Positions 10,413-21,024 of a stretch of 64,000 bases of DNA are shown here, in pieces. The translations under genes and the position numbers were made by a program. The notes under the pieces were generated by a model, which had not been told where the DNA came from, searched no databases, and saw only the letters and a list, made by a program, of their open reading frames with translations. This DNA comes from Cristatella mucedo (Eukaryota > Bryozoa > Phylactolaemata > Cristatellidae): NCBI GenBank assembly GCA_009760855.2, contig WPIO01000007.1, positions 8,881,001-8,945,000 on the forward strand, given 5' to 3'. Position 1 is the stretch's first letter, and the number at the start of each line of letters is the position of its first letter.

Positions 10413-11822
10413 CACTCCGTGCGAAATTCCATTCAGCGCTCGCATCCGCCGGAATTAATCGTGCGGTATTAGACGGTTGATATACTAGACGAATAGATGG
10501 ATCAACTATGCGAGCTGATTCCCAGACTAGTATCCGCCCCCCTTGGTTTATGCCACCCAGGAAACCCCGTCTACTGTTTTCCAGATGCGCTCTGGACTCG
10601 TACATTGCTTTAGGATTTATAGCCCCGCTTCGTGCGACATGCGCACGGTAGCCGTAGTTCCGCTTCCTGTAACCGTGCGTGCGCATGGGCTCGCTGTGAA
10701 GTTACCGACTGGGCATGGGATTGCTTGCTAGAACTGCAGAATGCGCCCTGTGGTCTGGCGTGCGCAACGCTGTGTATTCAGAGAAAGCAGCGGCACCATC
10801 ACGATTACTTCTAAATGCCTTCAGCCATCCCGTAGCAAGTATGCACGCTGTGATCTGCAATTTTGTCCGAGCCGACTGGGCGTTCGTCGGCCGCGGCCGT
10901 AGCATCGTCGCTGCTCTCATCCCAAACTACCTTTGCCCGCTGCTGTAGTCCCGAGGGTGAACAGGGTGACTTATGTCTGGGGGCATTGTCCGCCTGGCTA
11001 AGCCGCTCGGGATAGCTATAAGGCGACCCGCCGTCATTGTAACAGAGGCTAGCGCTGCTGCGGCGAGAAACATAAAGAACTAGTTCCATTATTCTAAAGT
11101 GCAGTTGGACTCGATGCGCTTCTGACAGCACAGGAACGAGATGTGTTTATTAGACTCGTCTGGACCTCTCGGCTTCTGTATTTTTCTGTCGAAGACCTTT
11201 GAACTGTGAATATTGGTTGCTTTAATTTAATTGAAGGGTGGCTACCAAATTTCCTTGCAGTAATGACATTTCTGACTGGCGCCGGTGTTCGGTAGTCTGA
11301 TAGTGCTTGTAGCTAAGCAAGAGAGAATTGGAAGTGGTCAAAACACGCGTGATGCAATAATTCCTTTACTTCGTGACGCTGTGGCACGGAAATTGTTTTC
11401 AGTACTTAAAACCACACTGCATGTTTACAATGGATTGAGGCTGCTTTTTCTCCGTGCTGCATTTTTGAGTAATCGGTACTGTGGCATTCCTTGTCACTGG
11501 TTTTGTCTACTAAACCAAGCGTTGGCCTTCATATTAATAGTAAGTATGTTGGCACGTAGATAACCAGTCTGATAGTATTTTTTGTGGTGCATAGGATCTG
11601 AAGCTCGCAGCTTAAGCTGCTCGGCGATCTGTTTAGCCAGGCCCATAGCCGATGAAATTCAAGAAGCAGGCCTGAAGCCCATATTTTTGAATAGAAATCC
11701 CAGGTGAGCTGCTTCTCTGCTTGCAGTATGCCGATGCTGATGCTTTTTGCGATCTGCTCCTTATCTTTTTCCGTGATCGTAAAGATCTTTCCATGCTGCT
11801 GTCTTGTTCGATGGGCTTGCAG
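10413..11822. other. Unassigned, presumed 5' part of the MRPL18 locus
   Basis: GC-rich up to about 11.05 kb, then AT-richer. An ATG at 10715 starts an Arg/Ala-containing frame (MGLLARTAECALWSGVRNAV) that would suit a mitochondrial targeting peptide. It does not run into the expected NxNPR-type sequence at a splice donor, so I do not call it an exon. Confidence 0.2.
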
Positions 11823-11900
11823 AAACCTGGAGTTTCTTGGTATTGCCAAGAAACGCAATGGCTGGAGGTTTCAGTACCCAAGAAAGGATTACTACCACAA
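11823..11900 (+). CDS. MRPL18: Mitochondrial ribosomal protein L18 (uL18m), internal exon a
   Basis: uL18m is a protein of the large subunit of the mitochondrial ribosome, in the central-protuberance region. This 78-bp exon encodes NLEFLGIAKKRNGWRFQYPR followed by DYYHK. That matches the family segment with consensus R-NLE-x-L-x(2)-A-x-K-x-R-GW just after the conserved NRNP motif. The acceptor is CTTGCAG|A and the donor is AA|GTAAGG. The first base completes an Arg codon of the missing upstream exon. The last two bases (AA) join the first G of the next exon to give Lys. The 5' exon with targeting sequence and NRNPR was not found in 9-11.8 kb. Family identity comes from motif agreement across all four exons, not from this one alone. 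Confidence 0.85.
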
Positions 11901-12594
11901 GTAAGGCGCTTCCAGTCTGGACATTTGCACATACAGAGTAGGCAGTCCTTTCAATTTCGTACTGCGTGCATATCCCTGCTGTGCTTGGAAATAGAAATCT
12001 TTTCTTCATTTTCTGTGCCGTGACACTAAGTATTTGGCCCATAGACATCCGGAGTGAGTCGGCCATCACTCGTTAGGATCACCTGGGAGCACATTGGCGT
12101 CTTTAAAGAAAATTGTAAACGCTCGTGCTACGCGTGATGTTGAGTACTGTGCTCATCGCCCAATGTCGTGGACTTTCGGCGAATGTGCTTTGGCTCTTGT
12201 CGGTGTACTGTTTGTGCTAGTCTGCTTTAGCACTGGTCCTAGGTGCATAGCTGGAGCTTAGCTATAGCTGTGTTGTTTGCCATCTAGATTGCTGATAGTG
12301 TAACAATCAAAAGTCGTATGCATCCCCTTGAGGCATGACACTGCTCGCTCAGACAGACTGGCCCTCCAAGACCAGCAGTAGACACGGTCGGCTCTTATGC
12401 CATCTCCTGGTGGCAGTCCAGGCCATTCCAAACGGCTCATACGGCTCGGCTACATTGGACCTGCGTTGCAACATCATAACAAGGTTCTTCAGAAATTCAA
12501 GTTTCTTGCTGAAGACAGGCCCCCTGTATATCTTCTCCCAAGCTTTTGGCTACCAGTATCAGGTCTTGCTGTAGATACTCGCTCACTTGCACAC

Positions 12595-12662
12595 TCTATT
12601 TTCCAGCATGTGTAAAGTGCCTAGAAAGACGTTTAGTTAGATATACGTTTTATTGTTCTTAC
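12595..12662 (+). mobile_element. LINE-A tail, decayed, in MRPL18 intron
   Basis: GTGTAAAGTGCCTAGAAAGA is the start of the LINE-A tail; the rest is degenerate. Sequence just upstream (TTTTGGCTACCAGT, CTCGCTCACTT) resembles earlier LINE-A coding sequence, so a larger decayed copy may start near 12480. Confidence 0.45.
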
Positions 12663-12817
12663 TTGTATCGCCGCCAATTATATTGTAGTGCATGCGAAGT
12701 CATGTGCCTGTTTTTGAATGGTAAATTGTGAACAGTTCCCAGTAGCTCGTAGCTGCATGCTACAGAACATAGTGATAGTACGATCGCCTTGGGATCATTC
12801 TCATTTCATCCACACAG

Positions 12818-12931
12818 GCTCATATTTGAGAAGACAGCCCAGCATACCGCTGCTCGTGTTGAACATTGGACGGGAAAAACTGTACTGTCAGCATCCACTA
12901 AAGAATGGGCTATTGCAAAGCAATTGTACAG
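12818..12931 (+). CDS. MRPL18: Mitochondrial ribosomal protein L18, exon b
   Basis: This 114-bp exon encodes the most diagnostic part of the protein, GKTVLSASTKEWAIAKQLY. The uL18m family has G-x-V-x-S-A-S-T-x-E-W-A-I-x-K-x-L-Y at this place. It is preceded by the strand LIFEKTAQHTAARVEHW, corresponding to the conserved region before the SAST motif. The acceptor is CCACACAG|G and the donor AG|GTGAGC. Its phase (1 base, 37 codons, 2 bases) fits both neighbours: AA+G gives Lys at the 5' junction, and AG+C gives Ser at the 3' junction. Confidence 0.93.
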
Positions 12932-13647
12932 GTGAGCATGCTCTCCCGAGTGCTTTTTTGTGTTGTAGCACTGTAAATAATCTGCTCGTGCAGGTTTGCA
13001 TGTGCATAGCATATGCCTTGGCGTACCGTTGCGATTTGCCCTCACTGCTTCCCATGCATTAGCAGCCTGTATCCATTTTCGCTCAGCAGCTGACCTGCCA
13101 ATCGGCCCAGCCATCAGTGAGTGATGGTTAATGCAGCAAACGGATGTATGCATGCACGTATGCGTGTATGCAATGCGAGGCGCGGTGGCCTGAACTAGAC
13201 GTATAGTCACTTAACTGCATTTGAACCCAGTAGACATTCTAGTGCACACTTTTACTCTGTTTCGTCAGCGCCACTAAGAAAGAGCAGGCCAACTTCTTGT
13301 ACCCTGGGTTGACGAGGTTTACACTGCCACAGTCATAAACGTGGCTGCTTCTAAATATCCAACGATCCGACTGATATGGAGAGGTCTTGGTATTGCAGTG
13401 CAAACAATGTCTCTGCCATTTAGGTGCTTCGTTTTAGATGGAGTGACCCAAACCCTTCATACTTGAAAAAACGTGTAAAATTACTGTGAACGGTTGCCAA
13501 TTGCTGGAGTCACAGGCCCGTTTAAGTAGAAGTTGTTGTGTCAGAAAGCTGAGGCTAAAGTCAGTCATACTCCGATTATCGACCTCAACAGTTACCGGTT
13601 TCACAACCCAGCCTGGCTCTGCTAGTTTTCTGGCTTCTTTCGTACTT

Positions 13648-14605
13648 GGTAACATAATAATAATAATAATGCTACATTTTGTGTAGAACCCTCGGAGAAC
13701 TTTATATCTTTCTAGGCACTTTACATATGCTGTAAAAGAAGCATGATCAAATGGTTAGTGCTAACATGCACAATATCAACAGGCATAACATATTTACAGG
13801 TGACATGCACATTGTCAACATTGTCGGCACGCATAAGCACACAAAAGACGAATCACGAGGATCCACTTAGTGTTGTGATAAATAAATGTGTTTTAGCTTT
13901 TTTAAACTGTCTAGTCATGGGATGTCGTGAAGTCAGACGGAAGTGAGTTCCACGCCTTGGGAGCATACAAACTAAAGGCATGGTCTCCAATGGATTTAAG
14001 ATCCGTACTAGATGTAGCTAAACGATTTGAGTCAGAAAAGCAGGTGGTACTATGCCTAGCCTGGTGGGGGGAATAGTTTTAATAGATCGGCTGGAACCAG
14101 AGAATGGAGAGACCTAAAAGTGAGTGACATAACCTTGAAGTCGATACAGTGTTTGATTGGGAGCCAGTGCAGGTCGGCAGATGGGAGAAGTGGCATGGCA
14201 GCTGCGACACTCTCCACAGACAAGCCTAACTTCAGAGTTGTTTACTAACTCCAAGCGCCTGATTGCACTGGCCCAGTAGACCTGCAAGTAGTGTCTTGCA
14301 GAAGTCGAAACCGGATGTCACTAATGCATGAACCAATTTGGATTTAGTATCCCTATCTAAGCCAGCCCGAATTTTAGCAATGTTATGTAGCTGAAAGTAG
14401 GCAGCTATGGAGCTGGTGTGGTCGTCTAGTGCAAGGTCACTTTGGAACATGACACCTAGATTTCGTGCAGATGCAGCAGGAGATATGCTGGCAGAGCCGA
14501 TTTTGAGCGACGTGTAACATGAAGTTGAAAAGCCGCCTCTTCTGCATAGCATTTGATCTGCCTGTGTGAATCGTTCTGGTGGTGCTTGTGCGGTCTGAAA
14601 CGGCA
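13648..14605 (-). pseudogene. LINE-A, partial copy in MRPL18 intron
   Basis: From right to left on the minus strand: KIGSASISPAASARNLGVMF (14400-14500), the region SDLALDDHTSSIAAYFQLHN, thumb, C-terminus, 3' UTR, tail and (TAATAA)n at 13653-13668. One long frame remains (14232-14606, 124 codons); the rest is frameshifted. It is antisense to MRPL18. Confidence 0.8.
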
Positions 14606-14874
14606 TGTTTTACTATCGCTAGTTAATGATGTGCTTCTTTTTTCCAAGCTCGTGGAAAGTTCTAGAAAATATCTAGCAGGAATATTCGACTATACCGAGC
14701 GAAAATATCTTTGAATATTTAAAATTCACGAAGATTCCCTGCTTTGGTAGGCAGGTATCGGAGCCAAGGCTGTTGTCAGCAGAGTTTGAATGACGGTAGT
14801 ACTGTGCGTTAGTTGCTAAGATGTTAGTTCCTTATTAATACTATCATATTCAGCACGGGAAGATGGCATTGTGC

Positions 14875-14962
14875 AAATATGTGCAGTATGTAGAAAGAGA
14901 TTTAGCTCTCTGTGGATGTTGTACAAATGCATTATCATTATTGTTAATAATAATATGATTGT
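14875..14962 (+). mobile_element. LINE-A tail fragment
   Basis: Degenerate tail (GTAGAAAGAGATTTAGCTCT ... GTACAAATGCATTATCATTA) with a short (ATT)n-like end. It has the same orientation as MRPL18. Confidence 0.55.
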
Positions 14963-15108
14963 TATTATCGTATGTCTCTTCAGTGCTTCTTCGCCAAGCA
15001 AATCTGGTGCGAGGCATCAGAAATCGCTTATTTGCCTACAAAACCCAGCTGCACTTCTTGTTCAAACCTTCAGAATTGGTTCTATGGTTGAGAAATTAGC
15101 CCAGGATG

Positions 15109-15462
15109 TCAGCCGGCTTCCTTTTTAAACTTAAGAAGAACATAGCTGAGCAGCTCGTCATTCGAAATATCAAGGTTATTATCAGAGTCTTCTTGCTTTA
15201 GATTCTTGCTTTGGATCAGTAGTGAAGGGCGAGGAATTCGTCTAGTAATCGCACTGCTGATGTCGTTTTGCTGACCTGACAGTTTTTTCAACAATTTATT
15301 CGAAAGAATGCTTGTACTGCCAATCATTACTTTCAGCCTCTCTCTCACGTAGCAGTGTACAGTTATGCAATGGCTAACTAAGGATTTCCCATACGTACAG
15401 GTTCTTTCTGAGGTAGATTTTTTTAAGCTCATGGTACCCAAAAATATGCCATCAAGCCTCAA
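15109..15462 (-). CDS. Unidentified 117-codon ORF, antisense in MRPL18 intron
   Basis: An uninterrupted minus-strand frame of 117 codons starts with ATG at 15462 and ends with TGA. It has balanced, protein-like composition: a basic first half, then an acidic/polar end (KQEDSDNNLDISNDELLSYV, LLKFKKEAG). The sequence does not resemble LINE-A, LINE-B, Tigger or Tc1. It might be the 3' exon of an antisense gene, part of an unrecognised transposon, or chance. No domain is recognised. Confidence 0.25.
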   Translation of the reverse strand: MRLDGIFLGTMSLKKSTSERTCTYGKSLVSHCITVHCYVRERLKVMIGSTSILSNKLLKKLSGQQNDISSAITRRIPRPSLLIQSKNLKQEDSDNNLDISNDELLSYVLLKFKKEAG

Positions 15463-15529
15463 CAGTTAGCCCTGGCTGTGGCTGCTGGAATGGTCTCAAA
15501 ATCCGAGTAGTTTTAGCCACTTGCCTCCT

Positions 15530-15605
15530 TAATAATAGTAATAATAATAAGACATTTGCTGTAGCGACATCAGAGAACTTAATGTCTTTCTAGGCACTTG
15601 ACATC
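15530..15605 (-). mobile_element. LINE-A tail fragment
   Basis: Interrupted (TAA)n at 15530-15550 followed by the antisense tail (TCAGAGAACTTAATGTCTTT, CTAGGCACTT). The copy ends shortly after. Confidence 0.7.
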
Positions 15606-15799
15606 AGACCTGTGTTGGCTTGCGATCAAACTGACCAGATGATGTAAGGACTTCGGACAGCTCCGACGTCCAAACGAAGCCAGCTGCATCTGAGCTTCAT
15701 ACCTAGCTGAACTGCTGCAGCCATACAGCCTCCTCTTGCCCTCGGTTCCTTTTAGGACAATATGTTGGCTGTCGGTGGAGACATTGCACTTGCTTTGCA

Positions 15800-16260
15800 T
15801 GCTCCAGAAACCTGCCCCTCAAAATTGGCTTAGCCAGCATATCTCCCATAGCATCTGTAGGGAAATCTATGGGTGTCATGTTCCAAAGTGACCTTTCAGT
15901 AAACGACCACATCGCTCATCGGTCAACTCTGCCTACTTCCCCCTTGGTACAATTGCAAAACAAAAATGTGGGCCTACTTGGACAAGAACATTAAAGCCAA
16001 GGTAGTCAGTGTATTTATGACAACCCATCTCGACTTCTGTAGCTCACCACTGGCAGCAGGTCTTCCGGCCTAAGCACTAATGCACCTACAGCCAAATCTA
16101 TGCAGCTAGGCTATACCACTTCACACCGACCTGCAGTGCTTCCCCTAACAGCTGTTTACCGACTCCATAATTTTGTCACTCACTTCTGTTCCTTCATTAT
16201 CCTGCTCCTCCAGCCTGCCTGTCCAAACTGCTTCCAAATCAGACTAGGCATCCTGCTATC
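15800..16260 (+). pseudogene. LINE-A fragment, thumb region
   Basis: In plus orientation, decayed LINE-A protein is visible: MGVMFQSDLSVNDHI, then the region matching HAFVTSRLDFCNSLLAGLP, and the segment matching LTFRSLHSLAPAYLSDL. Several frameshifts and stops are present. It lies tail-to-tail with opposite-strand LINE-A sequence at 16263. Confidence 0.65.
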
Positions 16261-16262
16261 CT

Positions 16263-16880
16263 TTCTACTGACTCAAGTCATTTAGCTGTATGATGTTGCA
16301 TGGCTGAAAGTAAGCAAACTTGGCTGCGATACTAATGTTTTCGTCTTGTGAAAGCTCACTGATGACAAGGATACCCTGATTGCATACAGATGGTACAGGA
16401 GATATGCTACCCGAGCCCATTTTGAGGCTTAGGTTTTCGAATTCCTGAGTACCGCTAGATTTGCCCATAACTAATAAGTCGGTGTTATTGTCAGACAACC
16501 TAATAGAAAGTTTGTTGCCATCCAAGTGTGTAAGCCAGCAATACATGCTGCAAGTGTAAGAGCTTATCGTGCTGGAAGGCATGGAGGGATCAAAGCACAA
16601 GCACAGCTCAGTGTTGCCTGTATGAAAATGAAAGCCTGGATTGTCCTTATTACACAGGCCGCTAGACCTGAAAGTAGTGACTTACAGAAGTCGAGACGGG
16701 ATTCACAAATGCGTGGACCAATTTGGTTGTGGTTTCCCTGTCTAAGCGGGCCTGAATTTTTACAGTGTTACATTGATGAAGGCAGGCAGACTTGACTGTG
16801 GTGATGTGATTGTCTAGTCAAAGGTAAACTCTTACTACATGCAGATGCTACAGAAAAAATGCTCGACGAGCCCATTTTGA
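16263..16880 (-). pseudogene. LINE-A fragment, RT C-terminal half
   Basis: On the minus strand the motif NLSLKMGSGSISPVPSVCNQ (about 16380-16440) corresponds to TLKIGSASISPVESARNLG of intact copies, followed by SELSQDENISIAAKFAYFQP. A second partial overlap at 16600-16880 repeats the same region, so two fragments may be fused here. Confidence 0.6.
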
Positions 16881-16919
16881 AGGAGGGGTTTTTGCTGACC
16901 CGAAAAAATCTATGCATCA

Positions 16920-18016
16920 TGGGAATTAGCACAAACCTGAAACTTTGCTGAGTTTTACCAAATCACGGCCAAAAACCCTACCATGGGGTAAGATAAATAT
17001 GAGGAAGCAGTAAATGTAACGGATTGTGCATGCTGCCACCTCGGTTGGACCACTAATAGTGTGGAAAAGCATGCACAATTGTTTGGCTGTTTCACGTGGG
17101 TGCTGAAACAGTTGCGGTTTTCGAATGATTGCTTTTGGCAGCACAATCAGAAGACAAGGAAGATTTTTTTGATGTGCCAAATATAGCTCTTTAGAAAATG
17201 CATATTAACAACTGTCGGTCACCAGTTTGGCAAATGTTCAAGGTTTGAGACTTCTTGTTTTGCACATGCACTTACACAGACCAGATCTGTTTTGAGAATA
17301 TGCAAGAAGTCGATAGTGCACTTAGAGCAAGAAACCAGCTTACTATGTTTCCTGATGAAAAAAGAGCCGTAGAGCACTACAGCACTGCTTTAGAAGTCTT
17401 GGCAAACATGTGAGATTCCAAAACCATGGCGACCGGCATGGGTTATAATGTGTTTCCTGAAATTATGAGACAGTAGTTTAATTTAGTGCATGCATTTACC
17501 AAACTGAGATAGTTTAAACCTAGGACACAATTTTAAAGAATTCTTTCATTCCTTGTTCACCAGAAAACACTGTTCGATTTTTTCATTTCCACTGCATTGT
17601 CGAATTTTAGCATCACTTCGAACCATCAGACTTACGGTTGTGATTGCTCAAATTAGTGTGCTTCAAACTCCCGATGATTGCTGAAAAAATGCCCAGTGCG
17701 GTTGGGGAGATACATATGTATATAGTCGGATACTAGATGCATCTAGTAAATCCTACTTTGCAGTGCTCCGACGGTACTAGAAAATAGTATATGTCGAGAA
17801 TGGTGACTGTGTCGGTTGCCAGAAATTGCCCAGTTACAATACAAGCAGGGTCATTGCACATATTTTTCACCTGGTAAGATAACTAGGCTAGTAGCATGTC
17901 CGATTTATTACAAATATTGCTAACTCATGCAAATCATATGCTCTGTTGGAATTTTGTTGGCCTGCAGTCCAAGAAAAAACTGAATTATCCGAGATTTTAA
18001 GTCGATCCTCAGAGTG

Positions 18017-18018
<2 letters not shown>
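16920..18018. repeat. R1, unclassified interspersed repeat, copy 1
   Basis: This 1.1-kb segment is co-linear with 47400-48373. Shared blocks include CATGCTGCCACCTC, AGCAAGAAACCAGCT, CTGCTTTAGAAGTCTTGGCAA and GTTGGCC.GCAGTCCAAGAAA. No protein is recognisable and I see no inverted ends. In both copies LINE-A sequence lies close by on the left. Confidence 0.6.

Positions 18019-18104
<86 letters not shown>
18019..18104. repeat. (GT)43 microsatellite
   Basis: A pure dinucleotide run of 86 bases in an MRPL18 intron. It directly follows R1 copy 1 and directly precedes a hairpin. Confidence 0.99.
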
Positions 18105-18105
<1 letters not shown>

Positions 18106-18106
<1 letters not shown>

Positions 18107-18159
18107 GTGGCAGACCTGCTAAACTCTAATATATAATAGAGTTTAGCTGGTCTGCCACT
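18106..18159. repeat. Short inverted repeat (hairpin)
   Basis: Arms of about 24 bases (AGTGGCAGACCTGCTAAACT and the complement of AGCTGGTCTGCCACT) flank a loop of a few A/T bases, with one or two mismatches. It abuts the GT tract. Confidence 0.8.
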
Positions 18160-18459
18160 CACTCCAGCGTCTTTAATAGGGAGACTGGGTGGGTGTTGCT
18201 GAAGTTCTTCTGGCCAAGTGTTGACTTCTTAATGAGTAGCCCCAACAACAGTCTTTTGAAGTATGTGAGGACCAGATCTGAGGCTACGGACATATTTATT
18301 ATGTTGGTTATTCAGGGTGGCAGCAAATCTGTGCTTCTCCGAAGGAGAACAGTATGTGTGAGGTGTAGAGGGTTTAGAGTAGTTTTCGTAGACTAGGAGA
18401 AGAGCTTCAAAAAAAAGATCTTCCTAGTGGCAGCCTTGATGGTGGACATTGACGTGAAG

Positions 18460-18780
18460 CAATTAACTGGGGCAGGGGGTCCAGTGGGGATGTTACCTCG
18501 GGGAGGAGATATACTCCTGATCTCTCTACATTGGATAGCAAGATAACGACCCTAAGCACACTGCTTGGTCAGTGAAGTGCTTTTTGACGAATCCTTGCTA
18601 GGTGCTGATGCGGTGGCTGTGGCTGTAGATTTGCATGGATAATTGGAGGGTTTTCTACTATGCAAAGAATGCAATCTTACTGACATAAAAGCTGTGGGGA
18701 CGATTGCCAATAGGATCGCCTTTGGTAACGAACAATGCTTATTACGAACACCAAGGTTGTCGAAAAAATGCACAAGTTAT
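18460..18780 (+). pseudogene. Tc1/mariner-like transposase fragment
   Basis: At 18540-18590 the plus strand reads QDNDPKHTAWSVKCFLTN. That is the hallmark of Tc1-family transposases around the second catalytic Asp (QxDNDPKHT). Downstream, a degraded NWRVFYYAKNA segment corresponds to the NLWxxLK region after the third catalytic residue. Stops are frequent, so this is a relic. Confidence 0.75.
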
Positions 18781-19254
18781 TTTGGCATTTATATGTAAGT
18801 AGCAGAAGCTGCAGCAAGAACAGTTCCAAAATGAGGCTTATCGATTTTAGGAGCAACTAATGCAGCCCCGGGTTATATAGCTGGCACGTATTGTAAATAA
18901 TATATATTGCAATGCAGCATTGCTCACACATGCCTACACTCAACCGGTTGGCAATTCCAGTTCAAAAAGGAAATGCTTATGTGCAACTTTCTTGGGCATC
19001 ATGTCCATCCTGGAAATCGTGACTTGTATGTTGAAAATAAGGGCAGAAATGTAAGTACCTCTATTAATTCTTATGTATGCTGTTGAATGTTATTTAAGTT
19101 CTTGATTGATACATCTTCACAGTTGTGCTGCGCATTTACCGGCTTTTCACGTTTGAGATCTCGTTTTGTGCGCCACTTGCTGATATCCGACAAGAGAGTG
19201 ATAGGAAGAGAGAAAATATGTACTACATGGACATATGTGCACTCACTATACAAA

Positions 19255-19345
19255 ATAATCCTAGCAGTATGGCTGCAGCAGCTCTGGCTGTAAATTTGTT
19301 TGGGGGATAAGGTTTTCTACGATACCAAGAATGCAAACGTTATGT
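19255..19345 (+). pseudogene. Tc1-like fragment, related to 18600-18690
   Basis: GGCTGTAAATTTG ... GGTTTTCTACGATACC ... AAGAATGCAAA is similar to 18613-18690 in the same orientation. It is probably a second relic of the same transposase end. Confidence 0.45.
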
Positions 19346-19399
19346 TTACCAAGGGAAAATATTTATTGACAGTCAAAAACCAAGCACGTATGCTGTTGG

Positions 19400-20480
19400 T
19401 ATGTATCCATTCTATGTTGGCTTTAAATCACCGTGATTCTCTGTGACCTCTCTTGTCCGGCCAGGCATAGAGGCCACATGCTTCTACGGTATCTCTTCTG
19501 CAGCATCACATTCCAGGCAGCCTGAGGTTTACTGAAAGTCGACTATTATTATGAAGGTCGACTATTAGTGTAGGCCGACCACCCTGCCTCAGTCGCTTGT
19601 CGATATTGCTTCATTGCTATTATATGGGGTTCAAATCAGTCTGGCTGGGCCACTGCATCAGTACCTAACAAGGATTCATCAAAAAGTACATCACTGGCCT
19701 AGCAGTATGCTTAGGGTCGTTATCTTGCTGCCTAATGTATAGACCCCCAAGCACAGTCTTTGAGCTTTGAAATCCAACTTGCTTGACCAAAAATAACTTA
19801 CATATTTTTTGACGGATCCGGTGTGCAGATGCTGATGCTATCTGTATGCTATCCTCAGCCTTCAGTGTTCCTCTCGTGCAGCCATCTCATCTGCAAACGA
19901 TTTTAGCACTCGATCAGTCCTCTAGAGGCGTTGCAATGCCTCTTCAGATGTGCTTTGCGATAGCCTCCCCCTTCTTCAACCGTATTGCAACTTGCCACCC
20001 AGTATCCCTATATATTTATCTGATAAGCTCTGTTTGCCTTCTTGCACGAGCAATGTTCTGCTATGCAGCAGCATGATACGGTGCCGATTCGTCACCTACT
20101 GTCATTTTCTGAGATCTGAGTGTGTACATTTACGTGACTACCCACAGAGATTTGCCCTATTTGTATCCTCTGTCTTGGCCTATTTTAACGTTAGCATGAC
20201 TTCGGGGAAGACAAAGTTAACCTTCAAGAAAACCATGCTCATTAGAACGTTGCTAGGTAGAACCTCTGCTAAATCTGTGCTAACTCCACAGAATCGTAGA
20301 ATTGAAAGACGTCCCTTGCAAGGCTTGTGTAGCAAAAATGCTAGACTTGAGGCTCGATGGTATCTTATCAGGATAGGCTGTTCCCCCTGTACTTGCATTC
20401 GCAGTGCCACTTTTTTCACACTTGCTATCAGTATCCTGCCAGCTGCAGGAGCAACACCTTACTGTCGTTTCGGTCTGTTT
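19400..20480 (-). pseudogene. Tc1/mariner-like transposase, antisense relic
   Basis: On the minus strand at 19750-19630 the protein reads QDNDPKHTARPVMYFLMN, a stop, then VLMQWPSQTDLNPI. These are the two classical C-terminal Tc1 motifs (DNDPKHT and QWPSQSPDLNPIE) at normal spacing. The N-terminal two thirds should lie at 19800-20480 but is too decayed to align by eye. Orientation is opposite to the relic at 18460. Confidence 0.7.
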
Positions 20481-20555
20481 TCAAGCAGTTTGTTTCTTGA
20501 CTGCAGTGGCTAGCCCCATGGAATGTCATAACTGAATTTCCGTGTGTTTGTTTTC

Positions 20556-20702
20556 TTACCCCAGAGGTGTAAGGTGTTCGAGCTGCACGACGAAGGTCGT
20601 GGGCTTTGAGTCCTACAATGGGTGACTGCAAGCTGTGGTGATAGTCGCTAAGGCTCTTCTGCTGCTACATAAACGAGGTTGTTGAATCAGCTAACCACTT
20701 TT
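20556..20702 (+). mobile_element. SINE-A copy in MRPL18 intron
   Basis: Head CTTACCCCAGAGGTGTAAGG, B box GGCTTTGAGTCC, body GCTGTGGTGATAGTCGCTAA and tail GTTGAATCAGCTAACC. It ends about 80 bases before the next MRPL18 exon. Confidence 0.8.
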
Positions 20703-20785
20703 GCATACTAAAGGCCATTTAGGGTTTCCTCGTTTTCAGCCTACTGAATGTCCGAATGTTTATACTGGTGCCTCTTTTTTTTTAG

Positions 20786-20903
20786 CAACGTTGATATTTC
20801 GGCTGCTGAGAACATAGGGCGATTGATTGCCCGGAGGTCGTTGCAAGCAGGCATCAACCAAGTTCGTCTTGGTAGTGATGATCTCAACTTTCACACCCCG
20901 AAG
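20786..20903 (+). CDS. MRPL18: Mitochondrial ribosomal protein L18, exon c
   Basis: The acceptor is a long T run ending TTTAG|C, and the donor is AAG|GTACAC (a weaker, but in-phase, GT). The 118-bp exon encodes NVDISAAENIGRLIARRSLQ followed by AGINQV. This matches the uL18m/uL18 signature with A-x-ES/N-I-GR-x-L-A-x-R-x-L-x-AGI, the helix that packs against 5S-like RNA in bacterial L18. The first base completes AG|C (Ser) from exon b. The exon ends on a codon boundary. A stop follows four bases into the intron, supporting the donor. Confidence 0.93.
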
Positions 20904-21024
20904 GTACACTAGGGACATCAGCCTTGTTCTTGCTGGCAGCCTTCTACTTAGTGTACGAGTGTAGCAGCCGAGTCGCTTATAGGCCATGAGATGTAATCCA
21001 ATATTGGCCACTGTGATATTGCAG

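Noticed and set aside
12397-12615. Possible MRPL18 exon (KVLQKFKFLAEDRP ... SFW)
   Set aside because: It resembles the expected segment superficially but has no donor in phase; the true exon is 11823-11900. The right part is LINE-A-like.
17920-18162. 80-codon frame of Thr-His repeats
   Set aside because: It is the translation of the (GT)n tract.
19121-19303. Possible cyclin-like exon (FEISFCAPLADIRQ ... NPSSMAAAALAV) behind a fair acceptor
   Set aside because: Spacing between the PL and PS...AAAAL motifs is too short for a cyclin fold, phases do not fit the preceding open stretch, and its end is homologous to a Tc1 relic.
19950-20513. 187-codon plus-strand frame
   Set aside because: It is Cys/Ser/Leu-rich without any motif and lies opposite the decayed Tc1 element.
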